Translations under genes and position numbers: made by a program
Shown here: one piece after another, positions 37,801-46,242 of the stretch
Layout of the letters: every line of letters begins with the position of its first letter
Position numbering within the stretch: position 1 is the stretch's first letter
Assembly (NCBI GenBank): GCA_031411495.1
Contig: JANOBD010000187.1
Span: 1 to 64,000, forward strand
From: JANOBD01 sp031411495
Lineage (GTDB): Bacteria; Planctomycetota; Phycisphaerae; Tepidisphaerales; Tepidisphaeraceae
Reading direction: 5' to 3'
DNA: 64,000 nucleotides
Notes under the pieces: model-generated
What the model was told of the DNA's origin: nothing
The model's database searches: none
Seen by the model: only the letters and a program-made list of their open reading frames with translations

Positions 37801-38300
37801 AGGATGTCGTCGTCACCGATCCGCAGGGCGCTGCCGTCCCGCTCGGCTCGATGTTCTATGACGTCGCCACGAACCAGGCGTACTTCAGCTTCAATTCAGA
37901 TCTCTATCCCGATGGGAAGCTGCCCGAAGGAATCTACAACGTTTCGATCGACGGTTCAGCCAATCTTCGCGACAACGCTGGGATTCCGCTCGCCACACCG
38001 TTTGCGAACACGTTCCATGTCCTGCTCGGCGATGCAAATCATGATCGCGTGGTCGACTTCGATGACCTGCTCATCCTCGCCCAGAATTACGGCAACGCGG
38101 GCACGTTCAGCCTGGGCGATTTCAACTACAGCGGCACGGTCGACTTCGACGACCTGCTGATCCTCGCCCAGCGGTACGGCTCTTCGCTGATGGCCGACTG
38201 GAACGCCGCGCTGCACGGCCAGGAAGCCCCGGCGCGCTCGAGCGAATCGGTCCTGGGCACGAGCCACACCATTCGCCGCATGGCCGATGAAGTCCTCTGA
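34812..38300 (+). CDS. secreted metzincin-like zinc protease with dockerin-like doublet
   Basis: 1162 residues from ATG 34812 (GAGG six bases upstream). The N-terminus carries FQPLEDRRML, the planctomycete LExRxL-type motif found at the start of large surface proteins instead of a classical signal. The protease domain has HEAGHMFGLKH at about 232-242, the full zinc motif HExxHxxGxxH, with an earlier TPEANNIERMWRVVAEKFSP segment. Several pre-peptidase-type beta domains follow (IEGDKDYFSFTTTGGF, repeated DYYRI.. units). The C-terminus has GDANHDRVVDFDDLLILAQ and GDFNYSGTVDFDDLLILAQ. The target of the protease is unknown. Confidence 0.85.
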   Translation: MRRPTSQFDRSFNRSCTFQPLEDRRMLCYSDGGVAQDIGSRGHPAPSASQLLQDAIVPVVQEVVVQPGKTDPTKPAFAAPPTRVLPSALQFNSHPGAPVSLYLNFEGAGSGTFATGFLGFGGYDVPATPAYDIDGNPALFSTPEANNIERMWRVVAEKFSPLDINVTTVYPPTIGQFNFATIVVGGNGSWYKAGAGGVSQENSYNPYFSFGSVGFVWRGPTNPDYMAEAITHEAGHMFGLKHNSIADFYGNITTEYRSGWIMGEGYGDTTPGRWDIRQTSSYRDDGDLKNSGLQDDIDTMINESQLRRRADDHSNAYAFATPLSVTSSGRAGSGVHEIEGDKDYFSFTTTGGFISITVNPAQFQAMDNLTLEVVGIATVNTAAQGETWTSQGTMAAGTYYVGVHSRGQIGDMGTYSIGVTLNEAFNNTVKTATPVGRFGELGGTFGLVNPIYAGRGVIADFVGNSDVEDYYRILTDNVTTRQTVWLYNLGADADVEIIADKNRNLQVDSGEVLARSQASGTTGEAFTVDLAPSTFYYIHVYRYQSANTNYSLELRADSAGEQPRNAGLAARGPSVFAGNQSFFDQVDEFELRDVYRVRPDYPGFLDLSLSGLGADADLRLAIDFNNNGVIEAGDTLYSSSLGGSNSEHINQISINPAWNAVGGYYVIVDYYAGSVTNYRLDINLDTTTSNGPNNLVHPYSRSLGDLGVNNYRSFDEYVGSTDTFDIFGMVAPAGLLSIRSSGTPHYRDLVRDANGNGQVDAGEIVASGNNIDYIVPGAVGTSANMYLRVQRGGGEFPTDGNYHQTIASQYTLPGSDDSFGSAHVVAMSATPGHYAGYLQSDAFAAQYNDLDDYYRFDLVDAQRVLFSLSGVGSRSAGGRGLGDPLAGLQIIVDANGNGQLDDNERIAGQGVYSPRRSESIEASLDAGTYFVRVFVARPERPDETGGARTNYTLDYQLVAPVEDPAPEVLSSTFYYDTAPQGLIVAFSEDVSGTLTRQDVVVTDPQGAAVPLGSMFYDVATNQAYFSFNSDLYPDGKLPEGIYNVSIDGSANLRDNAGIPLATPFANTFHVLLGDANHDRVVDFDDLLILAQNYGNAGTFSLGDFNYSGTVDFDDLLILAQRYGSSLMADWNAALHGQEAPARSSESVLGTSHTIRRMADEVL

Positions 38301-38345
38301 TGAAGTCGTAACTCGGCATTCGGGAACCACTCCCATCCCCAACGC

Positions 38346-38376
38346 TCGCGGACAGAAGCCATGCTCCTGTCCGCGA
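38346..38376 (+). terminator. hairpin terminator after the protease gene
   Basis: TCGCGGACAG and CTGTCCGCGA form a perfect 10-bp stem with an 11-nt loop, followed by TGCCGTTTTGG. It lies 45 bp after the stop of the protease gene, so a rho-independent terminator is likely. Confidence 0.6.
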
Positions 38377-38440
38377 TGCCGTTTTGGACGATGCCGGATT
38401 GGCTCAAAATGCCTCGCGTCCATTTCACGCGCTGCAAACG

Positions 38441-38579
38441 ATGTCACCCTGAGGTACTCCGAAGGGTCTTGCGTCGAGCACTCAGAGGCAGATTCGGTAC
38501 TCCGCACCAATGTGTCGGAGTACCGGTCGGCGGTACCCACGCTCGGGAGTAGATCCTTCGGAGTACCTCAGGATGACAT
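38441..38579. repeat. nested palindromic repeat element, 29-bp arms
   Basis: Arms 38441-38469 and 38551-38579 are inverted repeats at 27 of 29 (ATGTCACCCTGAGGTACTCC...). Inside, CGGTACTCCG at 38495-38504 pairs with its exact complement at 38516-38525 around an 11-nt loop. Non-coding, between converging surface-protein genes. The GGTACTCCG core also occurs in inner and outer stems, so the element looks self-derived. Confidence 0.85.
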
Positions 38580-38648
38580 TGGTTGAAGAGCGCGATTCGC
38601 ATTCCATGCCCGCAACTCGCCGCGCTCCATTCTTCGCGGCGCGGAAAA

Positions 38649-41600
38649 TCATTGACGCGAGCGACGCCCGCTTCGTAATCCCGCAAGTACTGCGACGCCG
38701 ATTACGCCCGGCTCCGGGACGATCGACCGCGCCAGTTGCCAGTCGCTCTCTAAGGTCGCGGCCGAGCCGTAGTTCTGCGCGAGCTTGAGCAGGTCGTCGA
38801 AGTTCACGAGCCCGTCGTAGTTGGTGTCGCCGGTCATCCAGGTGCCGGACGTCGACCCGTACCCCTGCGCGAGGATGAGCAGGTCGTCGAAGTTGACGGC
38901 GAAGTCGAGATTCGCATCGCCATAGAGCGTGGCGGCGATGGTGAACTGCGACGTGCCGCCATTGTCGATCCACCCCAGCCCGCGCGCCGCCGTTGCGGTG
39001 GACGAGGTGATGCGGCCCGAGCCGAAGGAGACGTCGTAGCCTGCGTCGAGCAACGGCACGAGTGTCGCCGCCGGCGAGGAGGTGCCGGTGTAATCGAACA
39101 CCAGCCGGCCGCCGGCGACGTCCGCGCCGGCGCCGCTCACGACCGGCGAAAACGCGCTGCGGCCCAATTGCAGCGTGCCGGCCTGCACGGCGGTGAGGCC
39201 GGTGTAGGAATTGGGGCCGGAGAGGATGAGCGTACCGGCGCCGACCTTGGTGACGCCGGTTTTCGCTCCCGCGAAGATGCCATCCGCGATCAGGCCGCCG
39301 TGGCTAGTGTTCGTGCCCAGCGCGCCGATGACATACGTCGTCAAGGCCGAATCACTGGTCGCGCCCTGCAGCGTCGTGGTTGCTCCGCCGGAGAGCGATC
39401 CCATGTCCACGGTGCTGCCGAACGCGACGCGGATCAGCGCCGCGTTGCTTCCCAGGACCCATTTTGCCGCCGCGCTGCCCTGCGCCGCGTTCCCGGAAAG
39501 TCGGATGTTGAGCGCGTTGGTGAAATCGAGGGTGCCGGCAAAGCCGCTGATCGCACTCCCCAGGCTGAAGTTGCTTGTGCCTGTCGAGGTGCTGTTCACT
39601 TTCAATGTCGCGTTGCCCGGTCCGCTGATCGTGCCGGCGTAGGTGAGGCCCCCGGTCGGATTGAGCGTCGCGGTCGCACCGCTCGCCAGCGCCATCGGCG
39701 TCGATGCGCCGGACGTGGCGATGTTGAGTTGCGTGCCGTTGGCGAGCGTGATCGTGCCGGTCGGCGAGTTCGCGCCGGTCGCGTTCAACGTGATGGCGCC
39801 TGTGGTGAGCGCGATCGGGCCGGAGTATGCCGAGTTGTTTCCGAGCAGCGTAAGCGTTCCCGCCCCGCTCTTGGTCACCGGGCCTGAACCCGACAGGCTG
39901 CCGTTGATCGCGCCATCGAATCCGTTGGTGTTGATCGTGCCGCCCGCGCCGGAGACGACCAGCGGCGCGCTGATGTTGAGCACGCCGATCGCTTTGATGG
40001 TTCCGCCGGTGAAGTTGACCTGTCCGCCGCCCGTCCATGCGCCGGGCGTGCCGACGCCGCGAACGAGCGAAGAGAGCTGCAGCGTCCCGCCGCTGAGATT
40101 GATCGTGCCGGTGTAATTGGAGGCAGCGGGCGAGTAGACCGTGTTCCCGAGCTGGACGTTCCACGTATCGACCGTGCCGCTGGTGATGTTCAAGGCGGCG
40201 TCGTTGTTCGCGCCGACGGTGATGGTGTCGTAGACGTCGAGTGTTCCGCCGTTGACGTTAACGACTTCGCCCGCCGCCGGCCCGTTGCCGCCGATGTCGA
40301 GTTTCATGACCGAGAACGTGCCGCCGGAAACGCTCGCCACGCCGTTGGCCGCGCCGGTGCCGACGATGCGACCGTTTTCCAGCGCGAGCGGAAGCGTTCC
40401 GCCCCAACTGGCGGCGGTCGCGATCGCGCCGCCGGCGGCGTTGTAGGTGCGCATGGGGTTCGTGTCGCCGAGCTCGTTGACGTACTGCTCGATCATCCGG
40501 TACCCGAGCGGATTGAACGCCAGCGCATCCGCGGCATTCGCGCTGCTCATGCCGTGCAGGGCTTCCCACGCGTCCGCGACGCCGTCGTTGTCGGCGTCGA
40601 AACCCGCGGGTCGCGTTGCGGTGGCGATGGTCCCCAGTCCGTTGTTGGGCAGGCCGGTGTCGGAAGATTTGTGATACAGACCGGTGTGTCCGGCGAAGGG
40701 GCTCTCGACATCGAGCGGGACATCCGTCACGGCGGGGCCAGTCGTCCCGGCGGTGTAGCCCGGCGTTCCCAGGCCCAGCGTCTGGACCTGGCCGATCACC
40801 AGTTGATCGAGCGAATCACGGACCAGCGATGCGCCGGACTGCGCGATCACGTAGCTGTAAGCGTCCGCGACGCTCAGCGTCGGCAGCGACGTCGTCGAAC
40901 TGTGGCGCGGCGCCGTGTAGATCGTCCCCCCGGCGGGGTTGCTGATCGTCGGATTGAACACGCCGTCGCTGTTGGTGTCCTGGGCGTTGCCGGTGGCATA
41001 AAAACGGTCCGGGGTGGAGAGCTGGCCGTAATCGCTGCTCGAAGTGCTGGCCGGGCCGAAGATGAACGCGTTGTTCACTAGGTCGTGATCGAACGCGGTA
41101 CTCGTACCGCTGGTGAGGTAGCCGGTCGAGTTGTTGTATTCGATGTTGTTCTTGAACTGCTCGTTGACCTTGGCGAGCGGGTTGCGGCTGTGGGCGTTGG
41201 CCCAGAGGTTGTTGCTGAGCGTGAAGTAGCCGTTGACCGCCTCGAGATGGGCATTGAACCCCTGTCCGCGGTTGGAGGTGCCGTTGCTGATCGGGTCGGC
41301 GATGATGCAGTTCTGGATCGTGACGAGCGGACGGTCGGCCGTCTGCGAGACCGCATCGATGTTGTTGTACTTGCCGAACTCGATCGAGAGGTGATCGAGC
41401 ATCACGGCGCCGGTTCGGCCCATGCCGATGCCGTTGTCGCTGCCGGGCGACTGGCTGCCGGGACGGATCCGCAGGTGGCGGACGATGTTGTTGCTCGTGT
41501 TCGCCAGCCCCAGCGCCTGGAAACCGTTGATCGAGATTCCGCCCCCCGGCGCCGTCTGGCCGGCGATGTACAGGTTGCTCTTGGCCGAAGGAGCCGACGC

Positions 41601-41864
41601 GAGATTGATCACGCCGCCGACGTCGAAGACGATGATCCGGTTCGAGACGCTGATGGCATCGACGAAGCTGCCGGCCCCGGTCGCGTTGAGGTTGGTGACG
41701 TGATACACCGAAGGCGTCGCCCGCGCGCCGGTGGCGACGGCGCCGTACCCTTCGGCCGAGCCGAAGGCGCGGAGCTGCGCGGAGGCCGATGACGACGCGA
41801 GCGTTGTCGCGGCAGCCACTGCGATGAATCCGCGCAATGCCGAATTGTAATGATCGTTTCTCAA
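38649..41864 (-). CDS. secreted pectate-lyase-like protein with beta-strand repeats, dockerin-like doublet and PEP-CTERM tail
   Basis: 1071 residues from TTG 41864, which has GGAGG six to seven bases upstream and opens LRNDHYNSALRGFIAVAAA, a signal peptide; GTG 41894 is the alternative. Residues about 30-420 read as a right-handed beta-helix lyase (AFGSAEGYGAVATGARA, IIVFDVGGVINL, LYIAGQTAPGGGISI, HLRIRPGSQ, DHLSIEFG), the PL1-like pattern of planctomycete and Bacteroidota pectate lyases. Then come many autotransporter-type beta-strand repeats (GTINLSGGTLQL, GAGTLTLLGNNSAYSG). Last are GDANLDFAVNFDDLLILAQ, GDTNYDGLVNFDDLLKLAQ and VPEPGVIGVAVLAGL-RSGRRSR. It follows the esterase gene. Confidence 0.85.
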   Translation of the reverse strand: MRNDHYNSALRGFIAVAAATTLASSSASAQLRAFGSAEGYGAVATGARATPSVYHVTNLNATGAGSFVDAISVSNRIIVFDVGGVINLASAPSAKSNLYIAGQTAPGGGISINGFQALGLANTSNNIVRHLRIRPGSQSPGSDNGIGMGRTGAVMLDHLSIEFGKYNNIDAVSQTADRPLVTIQNCIIADPISNGTSNRGQGFNAHLEAVNGYFTLSNNLWANAHSRNPLAKVNEQFKNNIEYNNSTGYLTSGTSTAFDHDLVNNAFIFGPASTSSSDYGQLSTPDRFYATGNAQDTNSDGVFNPTISNPAGGTIYTAPRHSSTTSLPTLSVADAYSYVIAQSGASLVRDSLDQLVIGQVQTLGLGTPGYTAGTTGPAVTDVPLDVESPFAGHTGLYHKSSDTGLPNNGLGTIATATRPAGFDADNDGVADAWEALHGMSSANAADALAFNPLGYRMIEQYVNELGDTNPMRTYNAAGGAIATAASWGGTLPLALENGRIVGTGAANGVASVSGGTFSVMKLDIGGNGPAAGEVVNVNGGTLDVYDTITVGANNDAALNITSGTVDTWNVQLGNTVYSPAASNYTGTINLSGGTLQLSSLVRGVGTPGAWTGGGQVNFTGGTIKAIGVLNISAPLVVSGAGGTINTNGFDGAINGSLSGSGPVTKSGAGTLTLLGNNSAYSGPIALTTGAITLNATGANSPTGTITLANGTQLNIATSGASTPMALASGATATLNPTGGLTYAGTISGPGNATLKVNSTSTGTSNFSLGSAISGFAGTLDFTNALNIRLSGNAAQGSAAAKWVLGSNAALIRVAFGSTVDMGSLSGGATTTLQGATSDSALTTYVIGALGTNTSHGGLIADGIFAGAKTGVTKVGAGTLILSGPNSYTGLTAVQAGTLQLGRSAFSPVVSGAGADVAGGRLVFDYTGTSSPAATLVPLLDAGYDVSFGSGRITSSTATAARGLGWIDNGGTSQFTIAATLYGDANLDFAVNFDDLLILAQGYGSTSGTWMTGDTNYDGLVNFDDLLKLAQNYGSAATLESDWQLARSIVPEPGVIGVAVLAGLRSGRRSRQ

Positions 41865-41890
41865 CGCGCTCCTCCTTCGAAACTGCCGCC

Positions 41891-42757
41891 TCACTTCACC
41901 GCTTTCGCAACGCCCTCATTCTCTTTCGCGATGGCCATCAGCGCGTCGTAAACGATCTTCGCGTTGTGTTCCGCGCCGGCAGCATTCGTGTGGGTGTGAT
42001 CGTCGTAGAAGAACGATGAATGGACCTGTTCGCGAGTCATGCCGGCGTAGCTTTCGCTGACGAGGTAATTGAGGTCGATGACCGGGATATGTTCCTGGTT
42101 CGCCACATCGGTCGCCCACTGCGCGTAGCCCGGGCTCGGCCGGGTCGTCGGCTTCTCGATTTTCGCAGAGTCGTAAGGTTCGGGTGCGCGCGGGATGAGC
42201 GTGACCATGATCGGCAGCGCACCCTTTTCCCTGGCCTCGGTCACGTATTTGCGCATGTACCAGCCGTAGGTGTGAACGGTCTCGGGCTGTCCGGTCGCCG
42301 GATGGGTGATGTCCTGGGTCTCTTCGCCGGTGCCCTTGAGCGTGCCGCGCGGGCGTTCCTTGTTATCCGGTGCGATGCTGTCGTTGTGGCCGAACTGCAT
42401 CAACACCAGGTCGCCGGGCTTGAGCTGGCCGAGGATGTCGATCCAGCGGCCCTCGGTATGAAACGTTCGGCTGCTGCGTCCGCCGATGGCGCGATTGACG
42501 ACGTTCACCTTGCTGGCATCAAAGAGCTTGATGAACGGATCGCCCCAGCCGACTTGGTTGGGCGTGCCGACGTGGACGGTCGAATCGCCGATGAGCCAGA
42601 TCGTGGGCAGCGCCGGGTTGGCCGGCTTGGGGCCCATCGGCGGCGGCTGTGCGGGCCTGGTGGTCGGCTGCGTCGCCGGCGCCTGGTTCTGCGCGCACGC
42701 GACGGCAACGAAGATCGACGCTGCCGCCAGGAGACTGCTGATCAATGCGAGTTTCAT
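41891..42757 (-). CDS. rhamnogalacturonan acetylesterase-like SGNH hydrolase (CE12)
   Basis: 288 residues with GGAGG seven bases before ATG 42757. A signal peptide ends at VAVAC, possibly lipoprotein. A Pro/Thr linker precedes the SGNH fold: block I IWLIGDSTV with Ser59, the Gly in IGGRSSRTF, GHND in LMQFGHNDS, and D-x-x-H in FYDDHTHTN with catalytic Asp and His. This pattern is that of rhamnogalacturonan acetylesterase, which removes acetyl groups from galacturonate of the RG-I backbone. It overlaps the upstream GH gene by ATGA and precedes the pectate-lyase gene, giving a three-gene pectin operon. Confidence 0.88.
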   Translation of the reverse strand: MKLALISSLLAAASIFVAVACAQNQAPATQPTTRPAQPPPMGPKPANPALPTIWLIGDSTVHVGTPNQVGWGDPFIKLFDASKVNVVNRAIGGRSSRTFHTEGRWIDILGQLKPGDLVLMQFGHNDSIAPDNKERPRGTLKGTGEETQDITHPATGQPETVHTYGWYMRKYVTEAREKGALPIMVTLIPRAPEPYDSAKIEKPTTRPSPGYAQWATDVANQEHIPVIDLNYLVSESYAGMTREQVHSSFFYDDHTHTNAAGAEHNAKIVYDALMAIAKENEGVAKAVK

Positions 42758-44589
42758 TTCAAATCCTCCGTGGGAACGATTTCAAAGAGTTTCAGTGCGT
42801 GCGGGCCGAACGAGACCGATTCGCCGGCGGCGAGCGCGGCGCGCTGGCCACTTCGGGTATCGATGGAATACCGCCTGCCGTGCGTGCCGAAGACGATCGA
42901 ACACGCGATCGCCTCCTTCCGCTCGTTGTGCAGCATGTAGAAGTGCCGGCCGTCGCGGATCACGTGCCTCACGCGGATGGCGGGCTGCGCGGGGGACAGC
43001 GCCACGTCCCTTCCGATGAGATTGGTGATCCGCGCCACGTAGCCACGATCGTCCGCATCGAAATACGTCACGCCGCCACCCGATTCGAACGGCACGAGCT
43101 TCGCCGCGACCGCCTGCGGCACATCGCCCTCGAGAACCACATGCCGATAGCGCATCGCGTTGATCGTGACGGCGTTGGCATCGACCTGAGCATTTAGAAG
43201 TGTCGGCCAATCGATGTAGTTGAAGTCGATCTGGTTCTCGTATAGCGGTTCTGCGCTTTTCCACAGCGCGTGGGCCGGATCGCAGACGATCGCGACATCG
43301 CACACGTGCGTCATCTCGCTGTTGAGATAGCTCAGCCGCGTGCAGTGATCGGCGAACGGCTTGAACTTTCCCCACCACGGACTGTTCGGACCGACATCCG
43401 GCGGGCGTTCTTCTTTCCGTTCGCCGCGCACCGAATAGTAAAACGCGTGCGGGATCAGCATATTCACGCCGCGGATGAGCAGCCAATTCGCGAGGAATGC
43501 GAACTCCTCGAAAGTCGTCTGGTTGCCGTACGCGCCGCAGAACTCGTTGCTGTTGCGCGTTCGCCCGTGATGAATCATCGCCGAGGATGTGAGCTTGGCC
43601 TGCGTCGATTGCGGTCCTTCGAGCGCGCTGGCCTTGTCCGGCTCGATGTACCGCCAGACGATGTCCTGCCCGGGGATTTGGAAGTAGCGGAGCGTGCCGA
43701 TGTCGTCGCCGTCGGCGGGATGCCCGCAGAGCGCGACGCCGTGATCCTCACACCATCTGGACAGCGGCGCATACCAGCTCACATCCATCCGCGCGCGGAC
43801 GACGCGATGCCAGAACGCGCGATGCTGCTCGATGTCCGGCTCGTCGTAGAAGAACAGCGCCGGCAGATGTGGCCTGAAATCGCCGCCAAACCGCTTGGAC
43901 GCGTCGTCGATCAGTCCCGTCGTATACGCGCGGACGTTGTTCGACTCACGGCACTTTCCCAGCGGATCGGGCTCGTCGGTAAACACGCCGATGATCGTCT
44001 TGCCGAAATGTTCCGCGAGCGCGCCGTGCATCTTGTCGTGGACGAGCTGCAGCACCAGCTCGGCCGTTTTCGGGTTGAGGATGTCGCCGGCGGGCGGTTC
44101 GTCTTCCTTCGGGCCTTCGTCGATGTAGTGCAGGCCGCGGATGTAGCTGTTGGCCTTGCGGTCGATGAAGTCGATCCTGCCGTGAGATCTGGTTTCGACG
44201 CTTGCCACCAGGACGTGCCCCTCGGGCAACGGCGACGCGTCGTGCGCGCGCCACGCCAGACATCTGCAGGCGAGGCTGGGATCGCGCTCGACCACCTGCC
44301 CGCTGCTCGATCCACTCGGGTACATCCCTTCGTCGTAGAGAATGACGTGCAGTCCGCGCCGCGCGGCTTCGGCGACGGCGAGCTTCATATAGGTGAGCAT
44401 CCGCTCGCTCACCCAGCCGATCGATCGGGGCAGGCCGACGCGCGGGTGGATCACGAACCCGCCGACGCCGTGCGCATCGAAGTCGGCGATCTGACGAAGC
44501 AGCTCGGCCTCGGTGAGGTCATCGTTCCAGAACCAGAATGGCATCACGCCGAAACGCCGTGGCGGATTCTCCACCGACTCCATCGCCAT
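42754..44589 (-). CDS. glycoside hydrolase, GH106-like (alpha-L-rhamnosidase-related)
   Basis: 611 residues if started at ATG 44589; the frame is open to 44655 but the family-like sequence begins after that. It opens with GVMPFWFWNDDLTEAELLRQ and GVGGFVIHPRVGLP, the N-terminal pattern of GH106-type rhamnosidases and related proteins. FTDEPDPLGK and GHPADGDD follow. No signal peptide is seen, so it may be cytoplasmic and act on imported oligosaccharides. It is shorter than typical GH106 enzymes (about 900-1100), so family membership is only approximate and activity is unproven. The end overlaps the acetylesterase start. Confidence 0.65.
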   Translation of the reverse strand: MAMESVENPPRRFGVMPFWFWNDDLTEAELLRQIADFDAHGVGGFVIHPRVGLPRSIGWVSERMLTYMKLAVAEAARRGLHVILYDEGMYPSGSSSGQVVERDPSLACRCLAWRAHDASPLPEGHVLVASVETRSHGRIDFIDRKANSYIRGLHYIDEGPKEDEPPAGDILNPKTAELVLQLVHDKMHGALAEHFGKTIIGVFTDEPDPLGKCRESNNVRAYTTGLIDDASKRFGGDFRPHLPALFFYDEPDIEQHRAFWHRVVRARMDVSWYAPLSRWCEDHGVALCGHPADGDDIGTLRYFQIPGQDIVWRYIEPDKASALEGPQSTQAKLTSSAMIHHGRTRNSNEFCGAYGNQTTFEEFAFLANWLLIRGVNMLIPHAFYYSVRGERKEERPPDVGPNSPWWGKFKPFADHCTRLSYLNSEMTHVCDVAIVCDPAHALWKSAEPLYENQIDFNYIDWPTLLNAQVDANAVTINAMRYRHVVLEGDVPQAVAAKLVPFESGGGVTYFDADDRGYVARITNLIGRDVALSPAQPAIRVRHVIRDGRHFYMLHNERKEAIACSIVFGTHGRRYSIDTRSGQRAALAAGESVSFGPHALKLFEIVPTEDLK

Positions 44590-44772
44590 GAGTGCAGTAT
44601 GAAAGTTTCCGGCACGCCCTGCAAACAAATCCCGGCCGGGTGATGGAATCTGCAAGAAATCAAGGCGAAACCGCTACGCGAGGCGGATGGGAATTACTGC
44701 AAGTTCGTGCGGTGACCGGAACGAATCGAATATCAGACGTTCGCTCTCGACACGCCTGCAGCTCAAGTTTTC

Positions 44773-44997
44773 AACGCGAAGTCCGCGAAGGGGCGCGAAG
44801 TAAGACGCGAAGGAATGCGGAGACAAGGGATTCGGCTCGGCAGAAAATCGTCCCGCGTGATGATCGCCCCGCTTGCTGTCTGAAGTGGGTGCGAGACTCT
44901 GACGACAAAGAATCTCATTCTGACCAATCGAGCGACTATTTGATCCATCGAGTTCTTCTTTGCGTCTTTCTTCGCGCCCCTTCGCGGACTTCGCGTT
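44773..44997. repeat. long inverted-repeat element, 40-bp arms
   Basis: Arms 44773-44812 and 44958-44997 match as inverted repeats at 38 of 40 (AACGCGAAGTCCGCGAAGGG...). The 145-bp interior has no ORF. It occupies most of the 425-bp gap between the LacI gene and the GH106-like gene, and looks like a non-autonomous miniature element. No target-site duplication was recognised by eye. Confidence 0.85.
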
Positions 44998-45014
44998 TCA
45001 AGCGCAGCGCCGCA

Positions 45015-46064
45015 TCAGCTGATCGCACGCTCCACCGGCTTGCCATCGTGATCGATTACCAGCGGTTCGATCGCGGTGATCAGGCGCTCCGGCACGTTGA
45101 GATGTTCGAGCCGCCACAGAAGCTGTTCGACCCCACGTCGGCCGATCGCCTCGACGCGGATGTCCACCACCGCCGGCCTCGGGTTCAGCGTCATCAGGTA
45201 CGGCTTCTCGTTGTTGCAGGAGATCAGCTCGGTCTTGCCGGGCCCGATCGCCACGCCGGCTTCCTGCAGCGCCGGCTGGATCAGGGCGATCTGCATGTCG
45301 TCGGCGACCATCACGCCGGTGGGACGGTCTTTTTCAGAGGTGAACTTCTTCACCAGCAACTGCACGCTCTCGCGGGTATGCGTCGGCCAGTAACCCTGCG
45401 TCTCGCTGCGCTCCTGCTCGAGCTTCAGGAAGCGCGCGCCGGCCTCACGCGCGGTGACTTCGAACGAGTGCGCCATCACCTGGAAGGGCCAGAACCCTTT
45501 ATCGAGATTCAGAAACGCCATCGACTTGTGCCCGCGCCCGAGCATGTATTTCGCCGCGCTCTCCCCGACGTCGTACGCATCGGGCATCACCTGGTCGCCC
45601 CAGTCGGGTCGGCGTCGGTTGCCCATCAGCCAGACCGTCGGCAGTTTCGAGAGATACTCGCGCACCGGCAGCGCCGGCATCTGGCCGTGCAGCAGGACGC
45701 CGTCGATCTTGTGATCGGTAATCCGCGCGGGCAGTTCCTGCACATCGAGCACGTGAGCGAACTGGAGATTCACATCGAATGCGGATGCGCCGGACGAGAC
45801 GCCGTGCAGCAGGTCCATGAACGCCGGGGTCGAGCGGCCTTGCGAGGTGCCGAAGACGAGGAACGCGATGGAGACGGTCGAAGTGCGATGGCGCGACATC
45901 GGCTTGGGGCCGGGGCGACGATCGGACGGGACGTAGTTGAGCTGCTTCATCGCCGCCTTGACGGCCTTGGCGGTTTCCAGCGCGACGCGCGGGTGATTGT
46001 TGATGACGCGCGAGACGGTCGAGTTCGACACGCCGGCCAGTTCCGCCACTTTGTTGATCGACAT
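45015..46064 (-). CDS. LacI-family transcriptional regulator
   Basis: 349 residues from ATG 46064, with AGGGA upstream; the frame is open 14 codons further but MSINKVAELAGVSNSTVSR is the true family start. The HTH spans about 2-22 and the hinge helix follows (VPSDRRPGPK). The rest is a periplasmic-binding-protein-like sensor domain (VSIAFLVFGTSQGRS, DGVLLHGQMPALPV, PTGVMVADDMQIALIQP). It should repress or activate sugar genes in response to a ligand. Next in the same direction come the GH106-like, acetylesterase and pectate-lyase genes, its probable targets, beyond a palindromic repeat. Confidence 0.9.
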   Translation of the reverse strand: MSINKVAELAGVSNSTVSRVINNHPRVALETAKAVKAAMKQLNYVPSDRRPGPKPMSRHRTSTVSIAFLVFGTSQGRSTPAFMDLLHGVSSGASAFDVNLQFAHVLDVQELPARITDHKIDGVLLHGQMPALPVREYLSKLPTVWLMGNRRRPDWGDQVMPDAYDVGESAAKYMLGRGHKSMAFLNLDKGFWPFQVMAHSFEVTAREAGARFLKLEQERSETQGYWPTHTRESVQLLVKKFTSEKDRPTGVMVADDMQIALIQPALQEAGVAIGPGKTELISCNNEKPYLMTLNPRPAVVDIRVEAIGRRGVEQLLWRLEHLNVPERLITAIEPLVIDHDGKPVERAIS

Positions 46065-46242
46065 AGCGTTCCCTGTCTCAAATCTCATCGCCGGGCGGCG
46101 AAGCACGCGTCGATATCATACAGAATCGACAGGCCGAGGCACCCTCCTTTGTTCGTCCGGCGCGAGTTAGCCATTCGCCGCACAACCTGTCCCGATCGCA
46201 CGGATTATGCGGGCGATATGGGTCCCATACGGCGAGTGGTCG

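Noticed and set aside
44601..44609. GAAAGTTTC as a LacI operator
   Set aside because: Too short and lacks the central CG typical of LacI-family operators; one copy only.
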